DNA of 64,000 nt from Pseudomonas sp. B28(2017) (GTDB lineage: Bacteria; Pseudomonadota; Gammaproteobacteria; Pseudomonadales; Pseudomonadaceae): positions 102,986 to 166,985 of the forward strand of contig NZ_NEJH01000011.1 in the NCBI RefSeq assembly GCF_002113025.1. The letters are read 5' to 3'. The stretch's first letter is position 1. Every line of letters begins with the position of its first letter. The notes under the pieces are model-generated. The model saw only the letters and a program-made list of their open reading frames with translations. It had not been told where the DNA came from and did no database searches. This document shows, in pieces, positions 56,802-64,000 of the stretch. Position numbers and translations under genes: made by a program.

Positions 56802-58490
56802 ATGGCTACGCAAAAATACGACTACATCATCATTGGCGCAGGCTCGGCAGGTTGTGTGTTGGCCAACCGCCTGAGCGAAGATCCGGCCACCTCGGTGCTG
56901 GTCCTGGAATTCGGCGGCAGCGACAAGAGTGTAGTGATCCAGATGCCCAGTGCCTTCTCGATCCCGATGAACACCAAAAAGTACAACTGGCGCTACGAGA
57001 CCGAGCCGGAGACTTACCTCAACGGCCGGCGCATTCACTGCCCTCGGGGCAAGGTGCTGGGCGGCTCGTCGTCGATCAACGGCCTGGTGTACATCCGTGG
57101 CCACGCGCTGGACTTTGACGAGTGGGAATCCCTGGGTGCCGAAGGCTGGGGCTATCGCAACTGCCTGCCGTACTTCAAGCGTGCCGAGAGCTACGAGTCG
57201 GGTGGCGACAGCTACCGCGGGCAGACCGGGCCGCTGCACACCACCAACGGCAACCACATGAAAAACCCGTTGTACGGTGCCTGGGTCGAAGCCGGCGCGG
57301 AGGCGGGCTACATCAAGACCGAAGACTGCAACGGCTACATGCAGGAAGGTTTCGGTGCCATGCACATGACTGTGAAGAACGGCGTGCGCTGCTCCACTGC
57401 CAACGCCTATCTGCGCCCGGCCATGGGCCGTCCGAACCTGACGGTGATCACCCATGCGATGACGCGGCAGGTCATCCTCGAAGGCAAACGTGCGGTCGGG
57501 GTCATGTATGACCACGGCGGTCAGACCCACCAGGTGTATTGCAACCGCGAAGTGCTCATTTCGTCCGGGCCGATCGGCTCGCCGCACCTGCTGCAGCGTT
57601 CGGGCATCGGCCCGGCGCAAGTCCTGCGCAAGGCTGGGATCGGCGTGCGCCATGACTTGCCGGGAGTCGGGGAGAACCTGCAGGATCATGCCGAGGTGTA
57701 CATCCAGTTCGGCTGCAAGGAACCGGTGACCCTCAACAGCAAGATGGACCCGCTGAGCAAACTGATGATCGGTTTGCGCTGGCTGTTGTTCAAGGACGGC
57801 CTGGGCGCCACCAACCACTTCGAAGCCGGTGGTTTCATCCGCTCCGAGAAGGGCCTGCGCTGGCCGGACATCCAGTTTCACTTTCTGCCGGCAGCGATGC
57901 GCTACGACGGCAACAAGCCGATCAAGGGCCACGGCTTCATGGTGCTCACCGGGCCGAACAAACCGAAAAGCCGTGGCTACGTGCGCGTGCGCTCGGCCGA
58001 CCCGTACGAGCATCCGGAAATCCGTTTCAACTACCTGGAGCGGGAAGAGGACCGTGAAGGCTTCCGCCGCTGCATCCGCCTGACCCGCGAAATCATCGGT
58101 CAGAAAGCCATGGACCGTTTCCGCGACGGCGAAATCGCCCCGGGCGCGCAGGTCACCAGCGACGAAGACCTCGACGCCTTCGTGCGCGATAATCTGGAAA
58201 GCACCTACCATCCCTGCGGTTCGTGCCGCATGGGCGAGGACGACATGGCGGTGGTCGATTCCCAATTGCGCGTACGTGGCATCGCCGGTCTGCGGGTAAT
58301 CGATTCGTCGGTGTTCCCGACCGAGCCGAACGGCAACCTCAATGCACCGACCATCATGCTCGCCGAGCGCGCCGCCGATCTGGTGCGTGGCGTGCAGATG
58401 CTGCCGGCGTCGGATGTGCCGGTGGGGCTGGTCGAGGGCTGGGAGCACAGCCAGCGTACTTCGTTGCCGGGGCGTAACGTGCGGGTTTGA
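56802..58490 (+). CDS. GMC-family alcohol dehydrogenase (choline dehydrogenase-like)
   Basis: A 562-residue FAD alcohol dehydrogenase of the GMC family. It has the N-terminal FAD motif GAGSAGCVLANRLSED (12-27), GMC signature PRGKVLGGSSSINGLVYIRG, and catalytic H470 (STYHPCGSCRMG) and N514 (NGNLNAPTIMLAERAADLV). BetA is the best-known relative, but no betaine genes surround it, so it probably oxidises another amino or guanidino alcohol. The second ATG was chosen because GGGAG lies 6 bases ahead; the first ATG overlaps the permease TGA. Confidence 0.92.
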   Translation: MATQKYDYIIIGAGSAGCVLANRLSEDPATSVLVLEFGGSDKSVVIQMPSAFSIPMNTKKYNWRYETEPETYLNGRRIHCPRGKVLGGSSSINGLVYIRGHALDFDEWESLGAEGWGYRNCLPYFKRAESYESGGDSYRGQTGPLHTTNGNHMKNPLYGAWVEAGAEAGYIKTEDCNGYMQEGFGAMHMTVKNGVRCSTANAYLRPAMGRPNLTVITHAMTRQVILEGKRAVGVMYDHGGQTHQVYCNREVLISSGPIGSPHLLQRSGIGPAQVLRKAGIGVRHDLPGVGENLQDHAEVYIQFGCKEPVTLNSKMDPLSKLMIGLRWLLFKDGLGATNHFEAGGFIRSEKGLRWPDIQFHFLPAAMRYDGNKPIKGHGFMVLTGPNKPKSRGYVRVRSADPYEHPEIRFNYLEREEDREGFRRCIRLTREIIGQKAMDRFRDGEIAPGAQVTSDEDLDAFVRDNLESTYHPCGSCRMGEDDMAVVDSQLRVRGIAGLRVIDSSVFPTEPNGNLNAPTIMLAERAADLVRGVQMLPASDVPVGLVEGWEHSQRTSLPGRNVRV

Positions 58491-58528
58491 CGGCGACTGG
58501 CAATCTAATGCGGGGATCTGGATCTAAT

Positions 58529-58617
58529 GTGGGAGCGAGCCTGCTCGCGAATGCGATCTTCCCATCAACATATTTGTTGAATGTGAAGCCGCCTTCGCGA
58601 GCAGGCTCGCTCTCACA
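58529..58617. repeat. REPIN downstream of the GMC gene
   Basis: Inverted arms TGTGGGAGCGAGCCTGCTCG and TTCGCGAGCAGGCTCGCTCT around a spacer of about 45 bp. Confidence 0.85.
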
Positions 58618-58706
58618 GGGGCCGCGGTGTTTTCAGAAAATTTTACCTCGCAGGTCCAATGCCATTGCTAGTCTGTAACTCCTTGAGACCGCAATGGAGC
58701 ACCCTC

Positions 58707-59165
58707 ATGGCTATTCAGGCCCTGCGCGCCGACGCATCGCATATCGACCAGGTCGCCCCTTTGTTTGACGCCTACCGGATGTTCTACGAGCAGCCGTCGA
58801 ACCTGGCACAATCGCGCGCCTTCATCGCCGAGCGTATTGCCCGGGACGAATCGGTGATCTTTCTTGCCCGGGACAGCAACGGCGAAAACCTCGGCTTCGT
58901 CCAGCTCTTTCCGACTTTTTCTTCCATCGACGCCCACCGCACCTGGCTGCTCGGTGACCTGTTCACTACGCCAGCCGCCCGGGGCAAAGGCGTCGGCACG
59001 CTGCTGATGAACACCGCCCGGGATTTTGCCAGGCTGGCCGGCGGCAAAGGCATGACCCTGGAAACCGCCACCGACAACTTCACCGCCCAGCGCTTGTACG
59101 AATCCCTGGGCTGGGTGCGCGACCCCGGTTACTACACCTATTGTCTGGATCTGAAAAAAGACTGA
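58707..59165 (+). CDS. GNAT acetyltransferase
   Basis: A 152-residue GNAT protein with the acetyl-CoA loop LLGDLFTTPAARGKGVGTLL (RGKGVG) and the C-terminal AQRLYESLGWVRDPG. The substrate is unknown. The ATG at 58707 has GGAG 8 bases ahead. It is convergent with the NIPSNAP gene, with stops one base apart. Confidence 0.85.
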   Translation: MAIQALRADASHIDQVAPLFDAYRMFYEQPSNLAQSRAFIAERIARDESVIFLARDSNGENLGFVQLFPTFSSIDAHRTWLLGDLFTTPAARGKGVGTLLMNTARDFARLAGGKGMTLETATDNFTAQRLYESLGWVRDPGYYTYCLDLKKD

Positions 59166-59166
59166 A

Positions 59167-59484
59167 TCAGCGATCCTGTTCGCCAAATACCGGCCGCATG
59201 AATGAACGCTCGTAGCTGAGGATGAATTTCCTCTCTTCGGCGTATTTGAACGCCGCGAGGCACTCCGGATCGTTCATTGACTGCTGCCGGTAATGCTCAT
59301 ACGCCGCCAGGCTCGGGAAGGTAAACAAGGCCATGGCGATGTTGTTGGCGCCTTCCGACGGCAAAAAGTAGCCATGGTGCTGGCCGCCGAACTTTTCCAC
59401 CAGGGGAATCCACAATTTGCCGTAGTGCTCGAAGGCATCGAGCTGGTAGGGATCGAGCACGTATTTCAGGTAGCAAGTGACCAT
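59167..59484 (-). CDS. NIPSNAP-family protein
   Basis: A 105-residue ferredoxin-like alpha/beta-barrel protein. MVTCYLKYVLDPYQLDAFEH, GGQHHGYFLPSEGANNIAMA and the SLAAYEHYRQQSMNDPE stretch match bacterial NIPSNAP proteins, whose function is unknown. It starts at ATG 59484 with AAGGAGAG upstream. Confidence 0.85.
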   Translation of the reverse strand: MVTCYLKYVLDPYQLDAFEHYGKLWIPLVEKFGGQHHGYFLPSEGANNIAMALFTFPSLAAYEHYRQQSMNDPECLAAFKYAEERKFILSYERSFMRPVFGEQDR

Positions 59485-59701
59485 TTTTCTCTCCTTGATT
59501 GTGGCGCTCAGGACTGTCGTCACTCTAACTGTACCGCCGGTGCGCGGCACAGCAGCGAACGCGACATTGACCGGTGAATATTCGCCGGATGCCTTGGGTG
59601 GACAGTTTTTATCACGGGATTAATGTCAATAAGCCATCATTCTCGTTAGAATGCCCACCGTCCGAGAGATGGATCCCGGGCGTTTTCCAATGGAGTTTTC
59701 A

Positions 59702-60037
59702 GTGAAATACCTCAGTAAAGTGGCCGCGGTAACCCTGTTCGGTCTGGTGCTTGCCGGTTGCAACAGTGCCCCGATGAATACCCAGCATTACGACAGCAGT
59801 CAGTACACCGTCCTGGGCCATAGCGAAGCGAGCGCCACTGGCCTGTTGCTGTTCGGCGTTATTCCGATCCGTCAGAACAGCCGTTTCGTACGTGCGCAGG
59901 ACGAGGCGATCAAGGCCAGGGGCGGTGACGCCATGATCAATACTCAAGTGCAGGAACGCTGGTTCTGGGCGTGGGTCCTGACCGGTTACACCACCAAAAT
60001 CTCCGGCGATGTGGTCAAGCTGAAGAACGTTCAATAA
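59702..60037 (+). CDS. small lipoprotein of unknown function
   Basis: A 111-residue protein with a lipoprotein signal (MKYLSKVAAVTLFGLVLAGC, Cys20). The mature part has ATGLLLFGVIPIRQNSRFVR, GGDAMINTQVQERWFWAWVL and a final strand TTKISGDVVKL. The pattern resembles small TRL-like outer-membrane lipoproteins, but I am not sure of the family. The GTG start was preferred because TGGAG lies 6 bases before it; ATG 59690 is the alternative. A short GTTAGAATG -10-like element lies near 59644. Confidence 0.65.
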   Translation: MKYLSKVAAVTLFGLVLAGCNSAPMNTQHYDSSQYTVLGHSEASATGLLLFGVIPIRQNSRFVRAQDEAIKARGGDAMINTQVQERWFWAWVLTGYTTKISGDVVKLKNVQ

Positions 60038-60050
60038 GCACACGAACCTG

Positions 60051-60090
60051 CCCTTTGTGGCAGGGGAGCAAGCTCCCTTGCCACAAAGGG
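60051..60090. repeat. long REP-like palindrome / terminator
   Basis: A 20-bp stem (CCCTTTGTGGCAGGGGAGCA against AGCTCCCTTGCCACAAAGGG) with few mismatches. It belongs to a different REP class from the others in this window. It sits 13 bases after the lipoprotein stop and can end that transcript. Confidence 0.65.
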
Positions 60091-60225
60091 CTTGTCGCTG
60101 GTTGACGCCGGCGGCCCCGCACTATCGGTTCAGTCAATAGTCACCATCAAGAATCGCAAGTTCTGTTTTTTGTGCAAAGGCGGAAAATCGCCTGCATTGA
60201 ATACGCTGCTCAAGGAACCTGCGCG

Positions 60226-60888
60226 ATGAAAATGTTGACCCGACTGGCTGTGATTGCCCTGTTGCTGGGCAGTGTTGCATCCACCGCATCGGCCTATGCC
60301 GAGGACGCGAGCGCCTGCCATCTGTCGCCCATCACCGGGAGCCAGGGCGGGTTGCAATACGGGCAGACGGTCGGGGTGCTCTACAGCGAAAACACCCTGG
60401 AAAATCTGCAATACCTTGAGCAATACCACTCGGTCGCGGTGAACGGCGCGAAGAACGCACTGGATGCGCGGATTCGCCAGGCGTTCGTCAACAGCTCCGA
60501 TCCGGACCTGGCCATCGACTGGCTGATGAGTTCGCTGCACCACACCTTTCTGTCAGTGACGGTCTACGACAACCTCGATGCCCTGGTGCAGGCCCACCCG
60601 GATGTGGTGGTGATGCTCGATACCCACAATCAGTTGCTGACCCAGCGTAACGACCGGGTCGAGGCGCGTTTCGCCGCGCGGTTCTACGATGCGAGCCTGC
60701 AATACATCGGCAAGGCCGAAGGCTCGGTGGAAAAACAACTGCCGTCGGTGTGGGTGCACGACAAGGCCGCGTCCGAGATTGCCGCGCAAATCGAACAGCA
60801 ACGCGACCTGCAACTGACTGCATTGAAACAGTTCGATGCGTCGTTGAAGGCGCTGGTAAACGCCAGATTAACCGCAACAACAAATTAA
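60226..60888 (+). CDS. exported protein of unknown function
   Basis: A 220-residue protein with a signal peptide (MKMLTRLAVIALLLGSVAST..AYA). The mature region has LDARIRQAFVNSSDPDLAID and HPDVVVMLDTHNQLLTQRND. The C-terminal third (DKAASEIAAQIEQQRDLQLT..) is helical and Gln/Ala-rich, possibly a coiled coil. No family recognised. ATG 60226 has AAGGA 9 bases ahead. The lipoprotein 68 bases downstream may be in the same operon. Confidence 0.72.
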   Translation: MKMLTRLAVIALLLGSVASTASAYAEDASACHLSPITGSQGGLQYGQTVGVLYSENTLENLQYLEQYHSVAVNGAKNALDARIRQAFVNSSDPDLAIDWLMSSLHHTFLSVTVYDNLDALVQAHPDVVVMLDTHNQLLTQRNDRVEARFAARFYDASLQYIGKAEGSVEKQLPSVWVHDKAASEIAAQIEQQRDLQLTALKQFDASLKALVNARLTATTN

Positions 60889-60955
60889 TCAGCCCGGCGT
60901 TCATTGAGCGGCGGGCAACCCGATCCACCGTGGATTTCTATTCAGGACCTGATAC

Positions 60956-61294
60956 ATGCGCACTGTTTTTGCCCCGAGCCTGTTATTCGCCCCGTTGCTG
61001 CTGGCCGGTTGTGCCACACCGAACGATCCGACGCTGACCTTGCAGACCACCAAGTCGCCGGAGGAATACACCCATTGCGTGGTGCCGAAGTTGCAGCACG
61101 ATGCGCTGGCGCCCACGGTGTCGCAGACCCAGCGCAGCTACCGGATCGTCGTTTCCAGCAAAGTGGCGGCGGACAACGTGCTCGAAACCTATAAGGCCTC
61201 CAATGGCGGCAAGGTGTTCCTGTACGAGCGCAAGCTGCTGGCGTCGGCGTTCATGCCGTCCACGTTCGAGCGTGCGGCGCAGGAATGCCTGTAA
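60956..61294 (+). CDS. small lipoprotein of unknown function
   Basis: A 112-residue lipoprotein (lipobox LLLAGC, Cys19). The mature domain has two further Cys (YTHCVVPKLQ and AAQECL), which could form a disulfide, and a SYRIVVSSKVAADNVLETYK segment. No family recognised. It follows the exported protein at 60226-60888. Confidence 0.72.
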   Translation: MRTVFAPSLLFAPLLLAGCATPNDPTLTLQTTKSPEEYTHCVVPKLQHDALAPTVSQTQRSYRIVVSSKVAADNVLETYKASNGGKVFLYERKLLASAFMPSTFERAAQECL

Positions 61295-61434
61295 GCGCAA
61301 TTTCAGGCAAAAAAAAGCCGCCGGGAGAGGCAGCGCAAAGATAAAGCACGCATTGGATGGCCTGAGTATGGCGCCCGGTACATGACGATTCGATGACGGC
61401 TTGATGGCCTTTCATCGGGTAACCCTGTTCATCG

Positions 61435-61785
61435 TCAGGCAGGGCACCACTGGCGCACGCGCTGCGGCAATTCGATCGCGGGCAGCTCGACTTCTTCATA
61501 AGGCATCTGGCTGAGCAGGTGATGAATGCAGTTGAGTCGGGTCTTCTTCTTGTTGTCGACCTGCACCACCCAGCCCTGCAATTTCACCAGTTCGCCCTGC
61601 AGGTGAAACAGTTCGGCGAAGTAACGGCGCCGGGCTTCTTTCTCGCTGCCATCCTCGATGTGTTCATCGAACAGCGCATCCAGGTTGTGTCCGTCTTCCG
61701 ATAATTCCAGTTCCAGCTCTTCGTCACTGATATCGAGCAACTCGCGGTGGATACGCTGGATCAAGGTGTCCTGATTGGAAAGCAT
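61435..61785 (-). pseudogene. ppk2: polyphosphate kinase 2 gene with large in-frame internal deletion
   Basis: This 116-residue frame joins the two ends of a class PPK2 polyphosphate kinase. Residues 1-74 match the family N-terminus (DTLIQRIHRELLDISDEELE, then ARRRYFAELFHLQGELVKLQ, GWVV). Residues 76-116 match the family C-terminus (DNKKKTRLNCIHHLLSQMPY). The central kinase fold, with Walker A GRDAAGKGG and the lid, is missing entirely. The join lies at a W-x-V-V motif that occurs near both places in full genes, so recombination at short homology is a likely cause. Reading frame, start and stop are intact, so a peptide may still be made, but kinase activity is not possible. It is divergent from a ppx gene. 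Confidence 0.75.
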
Positions 61786-61962
61786 GGTGAGACACTCGCG
61801 TCATGGGTGACACAGTCGACGTTAGTCACAGTTTGTTATGAAGTGGTGATGCCCGGTGGTGTCATCCTGGTGTCATCGAAGCAATGGCAAGATCCTCGCA
61901 ATCCGTCTTGAGTGCCCGGCGAGCGCCAGCCTGCCGGCAGATGAGTGTGCAAGGAACCCCGT

Positions 61963-62892
61963 ATGAAAGACGCCCCGCTGTTTGCCGCCATCGATCTGGG
62001 CTCCAATGCGTTTCGCATGATGATTGGCCAGTCGGTGAGACGGAACCAGCAGATGGTCATCCAGGAAGTGAAGACCCTGCGCGAACCGGTGCGTCTGGCC
62101 GAAGGCCTGCAGGGAGGGGCACTCGATGAGTTGGCGCTGGACCGGGGCTGGCAGGCGCTGGCGCGATTCGGCAAGAAGCTGCGCGGTTTCGAGGCCGGGC
62201 GCGTGCGGGCGGTGGCCACCAGTGCCGTGCGCGAAGCGGACAACGCGCCGCTGTTCCTGGCCAGTGCCGAGCGCCACCTGGGGTTTCGCATCGACGTCAT
62301 TTCCGGTCACGAAGAGGCGCAACTGGTCTACGCCGGCGTGGCCCACACCTTGCCGGCGCAAAACATGCGGCTGGTGGTGGATATCGGCGGCGGCTCCACG
62401 GAAATGATCATCGGCCGTGGTGACCGGTTGCTGGTCACCGAGAGCATTGCCATCGGCAGCGGAACCTTCGGTGCGCATTACTTCCACGGCGGGCGGATCA
62501 TCGCCGAAGCGCTGCTGGAGGCCGAACGCGCGGCCACGGTGCAGTTCGAGCGCATTGCCCGCCGTTACCGCGCCATGGGCTGGCAGCAGGCGATCGGCTC
62601 TTCAGGGACGGCGCGGATGCTGGCCAAGGTGCTCAAGGCCAATGGCCTCAATGACGACGGTCAAAGCGGCATCACCTACGGCGGCCTGTTGCGCCTGTCG
62701 TTGCGCCTGCTGGAAGTCAAACATGTGAAACACCTCAAGTTGGCGGGGCTGCCCACCCATCGCCTGAGCATCTTGCCCGGCGGTCTGGTGGTGATGCTGG
62801 CGGCGTTCAAGGTGTTCGGCATCACGCATATGATTGCGTCTGAACCGGGTTTGCGGTTCGGCGTGTTGCATGGATTGATGAGCAAACACTAA
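61963..62892 (+). CDS. Ppx/GppA-family phosphatase, short form
   Basis: A 309-residue exopolyphosphatase/guanosine pentaphosphatase-family protein of the actin-like ATPase fold. AAIDLGSNAFRMMIGQSV (phosphate 1), VVDIGGGSTEMIIGR (phosphate 2), AVATSAVREADNA and the Glu in ISGHEEAQLVYAGV are all present. It lacks the C-terminal HD-like domain of 500-residue Ppx. The ATG has AAGGA 7 bases ahead. It lies divergent from the ppk2 remnant, so it once paired polyphosphate breakdown with synthesis. Confidence 0.88.
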   Translation: MKDAPLFAAIDLGSNAFRMMIGQSVRRNQQMVIQEVKTLREPVRLAEGLQGGALDELALDRGWQALARFGKKLRGFEAGRVRAVATSAVREADNAPLFLASAERHLGFRIDVISGHEEAQLVYAGVAHTLPAQNMRLVVDIGGGSTEMIIGRGDRLLVTESIAIGSGTFGAHYFHGGRIIAEALLEAERAATVQFERIARRYRAMGWQQAIGSSGTARMLAKVLKANGLNDDGQSGITYGGLLRLSLRLLEVKHVKHLKLAGLPTHRLSILPGGLVVMLAAFKVFGITHMIASEPGLRFGVLHGLMSKH

Positions 62893-62916
62893 AGACTTGC
62901 CAGCCGAGGTAAACCC

Positions 62917-63360
62917 ATGACCGACCCCCGTCGAGTGCTGTTCGTCTGCGCCAGAAACGATGTCCGCTCACCCATGGCCGAAGCTTTGCTTCGCCACACC
63001 GACCCTGGCGACTTCCAGGCCTTCAGCGCCGGGCTTGAGGCCACCGTGATCGACCCGCGCACCTTCGAATCCCTCGAGCACATCAATGTCGATGCCAGCG
63101 GCCTGCGCAGCAAGTCCCTCGAGGATTTCGAAGGTCAGGCGTTCGACTACCTCATCACCCTGTGCGACAAATCCTCCGAAGAGGCCTCGCGCATGCCGTT
63201 TAGCGGTGAGGTGATCGTCTGGAGTTTCGAAGATCCGACCACCAGCGAAAGGCATGACCCGTTCCGCCATACCCTTCAGGAAATCGGCGATCGCATCAAA
63301 ATGTTCGTCACGGTGAAAACCCGGCACGTGACCCAGACGCCGTCTGTCAGCGATTGCTGA
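62917..63360 (+). CDS. low-molecular-weight phosphatase/ArsC-like protein
   Basis: A 147-residue protein with the LMW phosphatase/arsenate reductase fold. The P-loop is CARNDVRSPMAEALL, which is C-x5-R-S with Cys near residue 11. The DPRTFESLEHINVDASGLRS middle and YLITLCDKSSEEASRMP with a second Cys fit thioredoxin-linked ArsC-type proteins. WSFEDPTTSERHDPFRHT contains the late Asp-Pro. It starts 24 bases after the Ppx-like gene and is probably co-transcribed with it. Confidence 0.85.
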   Translation: MTDPRRVLFVCARNDVRSPMAEALLRHTDPGDFQAFSAGLEATVIDPRTFESLEHINVDASGLRSKSLEDFEGQAFDYLITLCDKSSEEASRMPFSGEVIVWSFEDPTTSERHDPFRHTLQEIGDRIKMFVTVKTRHVTQTPSVSDC

Positions 63361-63422
63361 CAAGCCTCGAACACCGTCTACCCTCATCGGTCACAACCCT
63401 CATGAAGAAGGTGGAGGCGGGT

Positions 63423-63818
63423 ATGCAAACGGACAAGGTTGACTCAAACCAAGCCTCGGCGCTGATCGACGAGCGAATCCGCGAGCTGGCTGACTGGCGC
63501 GGCGAAACCCTGGCCCACATCCGCCAGATCATCTGCCAGGCCGACCCGCAAGTGATTGAAGAGTGGAAGTGGCGGGGTGTGCCGGTGTGGTCCCGTGCCG
63601 GCATCATTTGCACTGGCGAGACCTACAGGCAAGTGGTGAAAATGACCTTCGCCAAGGGCGCTTCGCTGGACGATCCGTCGAAGCTGTTCAACGCCAGCCT
63701 TGAAGGCAATACCCGGCGTGCGATTGATATCCGCGAGGGTGAGATGATCGATGAAAAGGCGCTGAAGGCGTTGATCCGGGCGGCAATCGAGCTCAATACA
63801 TCCCGCACCAAAAAATAA
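63423..63818 (+). CDS. DUF1801-family protein
   Basis: A 131-residue YdhG-like/DUF1801 protein with LADWRGETLAHIRQIICQAD, EEWKWRGVPVWSRAGIICTG and KVIFTF-like VVKMTFAKGASLDDPS. The function is unknown in the family. The ATG at 63423 has GGAGG 6 bases ahead; ATG 63402 is possible. It lies 62 bases behind the ArsC-like gene. Confidence 0.85.
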   Translation: MQTDKVDSNQASALIDERIRELADWRGETLAHIRQIICQADPQVIEEWKWRGVPVWSRAGIICTGETYRQVVKMTFAKGASLDDPSKLFNASLEGNTRRAIDIREGEMIDEKALKALIRAAIELNTSRTKK

Positions 63819-63844
63819 GGTTCATCACGGATTACCGGGGAAGA

Positions 63845-63878
63845 TTGGCGTTGGCGTTGGCGTTGGCGTTGGCGTTGG
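63845..63878. repeat. TTGGCG tandem repeat
   Basis: Five perfect copies of the 6-mer TTGGCG followed by TTGG, in non-coding DNA 27 bases after the DUF1801 stop. Such arrays gain and lose copies by slippage. Confidence 0.95.
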
Positions 63879-63881
63879 TTT

Positions 63882-63915
63882 TGTGAGTTGTGAGTTGTGA
63901 GTTGTGAGTTGTGAG
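63882..63915. repeat. TGTGAGT tandem repeat
   Basis: Four perfect copies of the 7-mer TGTGAGT plus a partial one, beginning 3 bases after the TTGGCG array. Confidence 0.95.
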
Positions 63916-63966
63916 CTTATCCATTTGCCGAGGTGACGCTGAATCACCTTTGCGCCCTTACGGCGC

Positions 63967-63996
63967 CTTACTTTTTTCAGTCGAAAAAAAAGTAAG
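63967..63996. terminator. AT-rich hairpin, possible terminator
   Basis: CTTACTTTTTT and AAAAAAGTAAG form an 11-bp stem with an 8-base loop near the window end. It may end the ppx-like/ArsC-like/DUF1801 transcript or belong to a further repeat that continues past base 64000. Confidence 0.5.
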
Positions 63997-64000
63997 CAAA

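Noticed and set aside
63845..63915. CRISPR array
   Set aside because: Repeats are 6 and 7 bases long with no spacers and no cas genes.

Overview
The window is chromosomal DNA of a Pseudomonas, most likely of the P. fluorescens group. This rests on the gene order purB-hflD-mnmA-nudJ-idh/icd-cspD-clpS-clpA-infA-bpt-aat-trxB-ftsK-lolA-rarA-crcB-serS-cysG-tus, which follows the known Pseudomonas order, on high GC with strong third-position GC, on a monomeric and a dimeric isocitrate dehydrogenase side by side, and on many GCGAGC(A/C)(A/T)GCTCGC-type REP/REPIN repeats typical of this group. No rRNA, tRNA, CRISPR, prophage or intact insertion sequence was seen.

Region 1 (1-30 kb) is conserved housekeeping. 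It holds isocitrate lyase (cut by the window edge), a structured intergenic RNA candidate with its own terminator, the L16 hydroxylase roxA, purB, hflD-mnmA, nudJ, idh and icd, then a compact N-degron block (clpS, clpA, bpt, aat around infA), trxB, ftsK, lolA, rarA, crcB, serS, cysG and the tusDCBE tRNA-thiolation operon with a ybiB gene. A 272-bp MITE-like element with perfect 29-bp terminal inverted repeats sits between bpt and aat.

Region 2 (30-35.7 kb) holds small accessory genes: a DUF6388-like protein, a lipoprotein, an acetyltransferase, a hemerythrin, NudK, Ogt, gamma-glutamyltranspeptidase and an isochorismatase-like hydrolase.

Region 3 (35.7-45 kb) is a catabolic island. A LysR regulator is divergent from an NCS1 permease and a nitrilase-family amidase, with a perfect 12+12 bp inverted repeat between them. 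A LuxR-type regulator, two exported YtcJ-like amidohydrolases and a TorF-like porin follow.

Region 4 (45-58.5 kb) has a secreted VanX-like dipeptidase coupled to an L,D-transpeptidase. Next is a reduced glycine-cleavage locus (gcvH, glyA, lipA, without gcvP/gcvT) behind a clear sigma-54 promoter and next to a GcsR/TyrR-like activator. A second LysR-NCS1 module follows, this time with a ureohydrolase, an aldehyde dehydrogenase and a GMC alcohol dehydrogenase. This reads as an uncharacterised route for a guanidino (or related) alcohol.

Region 5 (58.5-64 kb) has small exported proteins of unknown role, an internally deleted polyphosphate kinase 2 gene divergent from a Ppx/GppA phosphatase, an ArsC/LMW-phosphatase-like protein, a DUF1801 protein and two adjacent short tandem repeats.

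Most unusual items: the ppk2 internal deletion next to ppx, the ureohydrolase/ALDH/NCS1/GMC operon and its LysR-NCS1 sister module, the gcvP-less sigma-54 gcv locus, the structured RNA beside aceA, and the MITE. All family calls come from reading the sequence; no database search was run.
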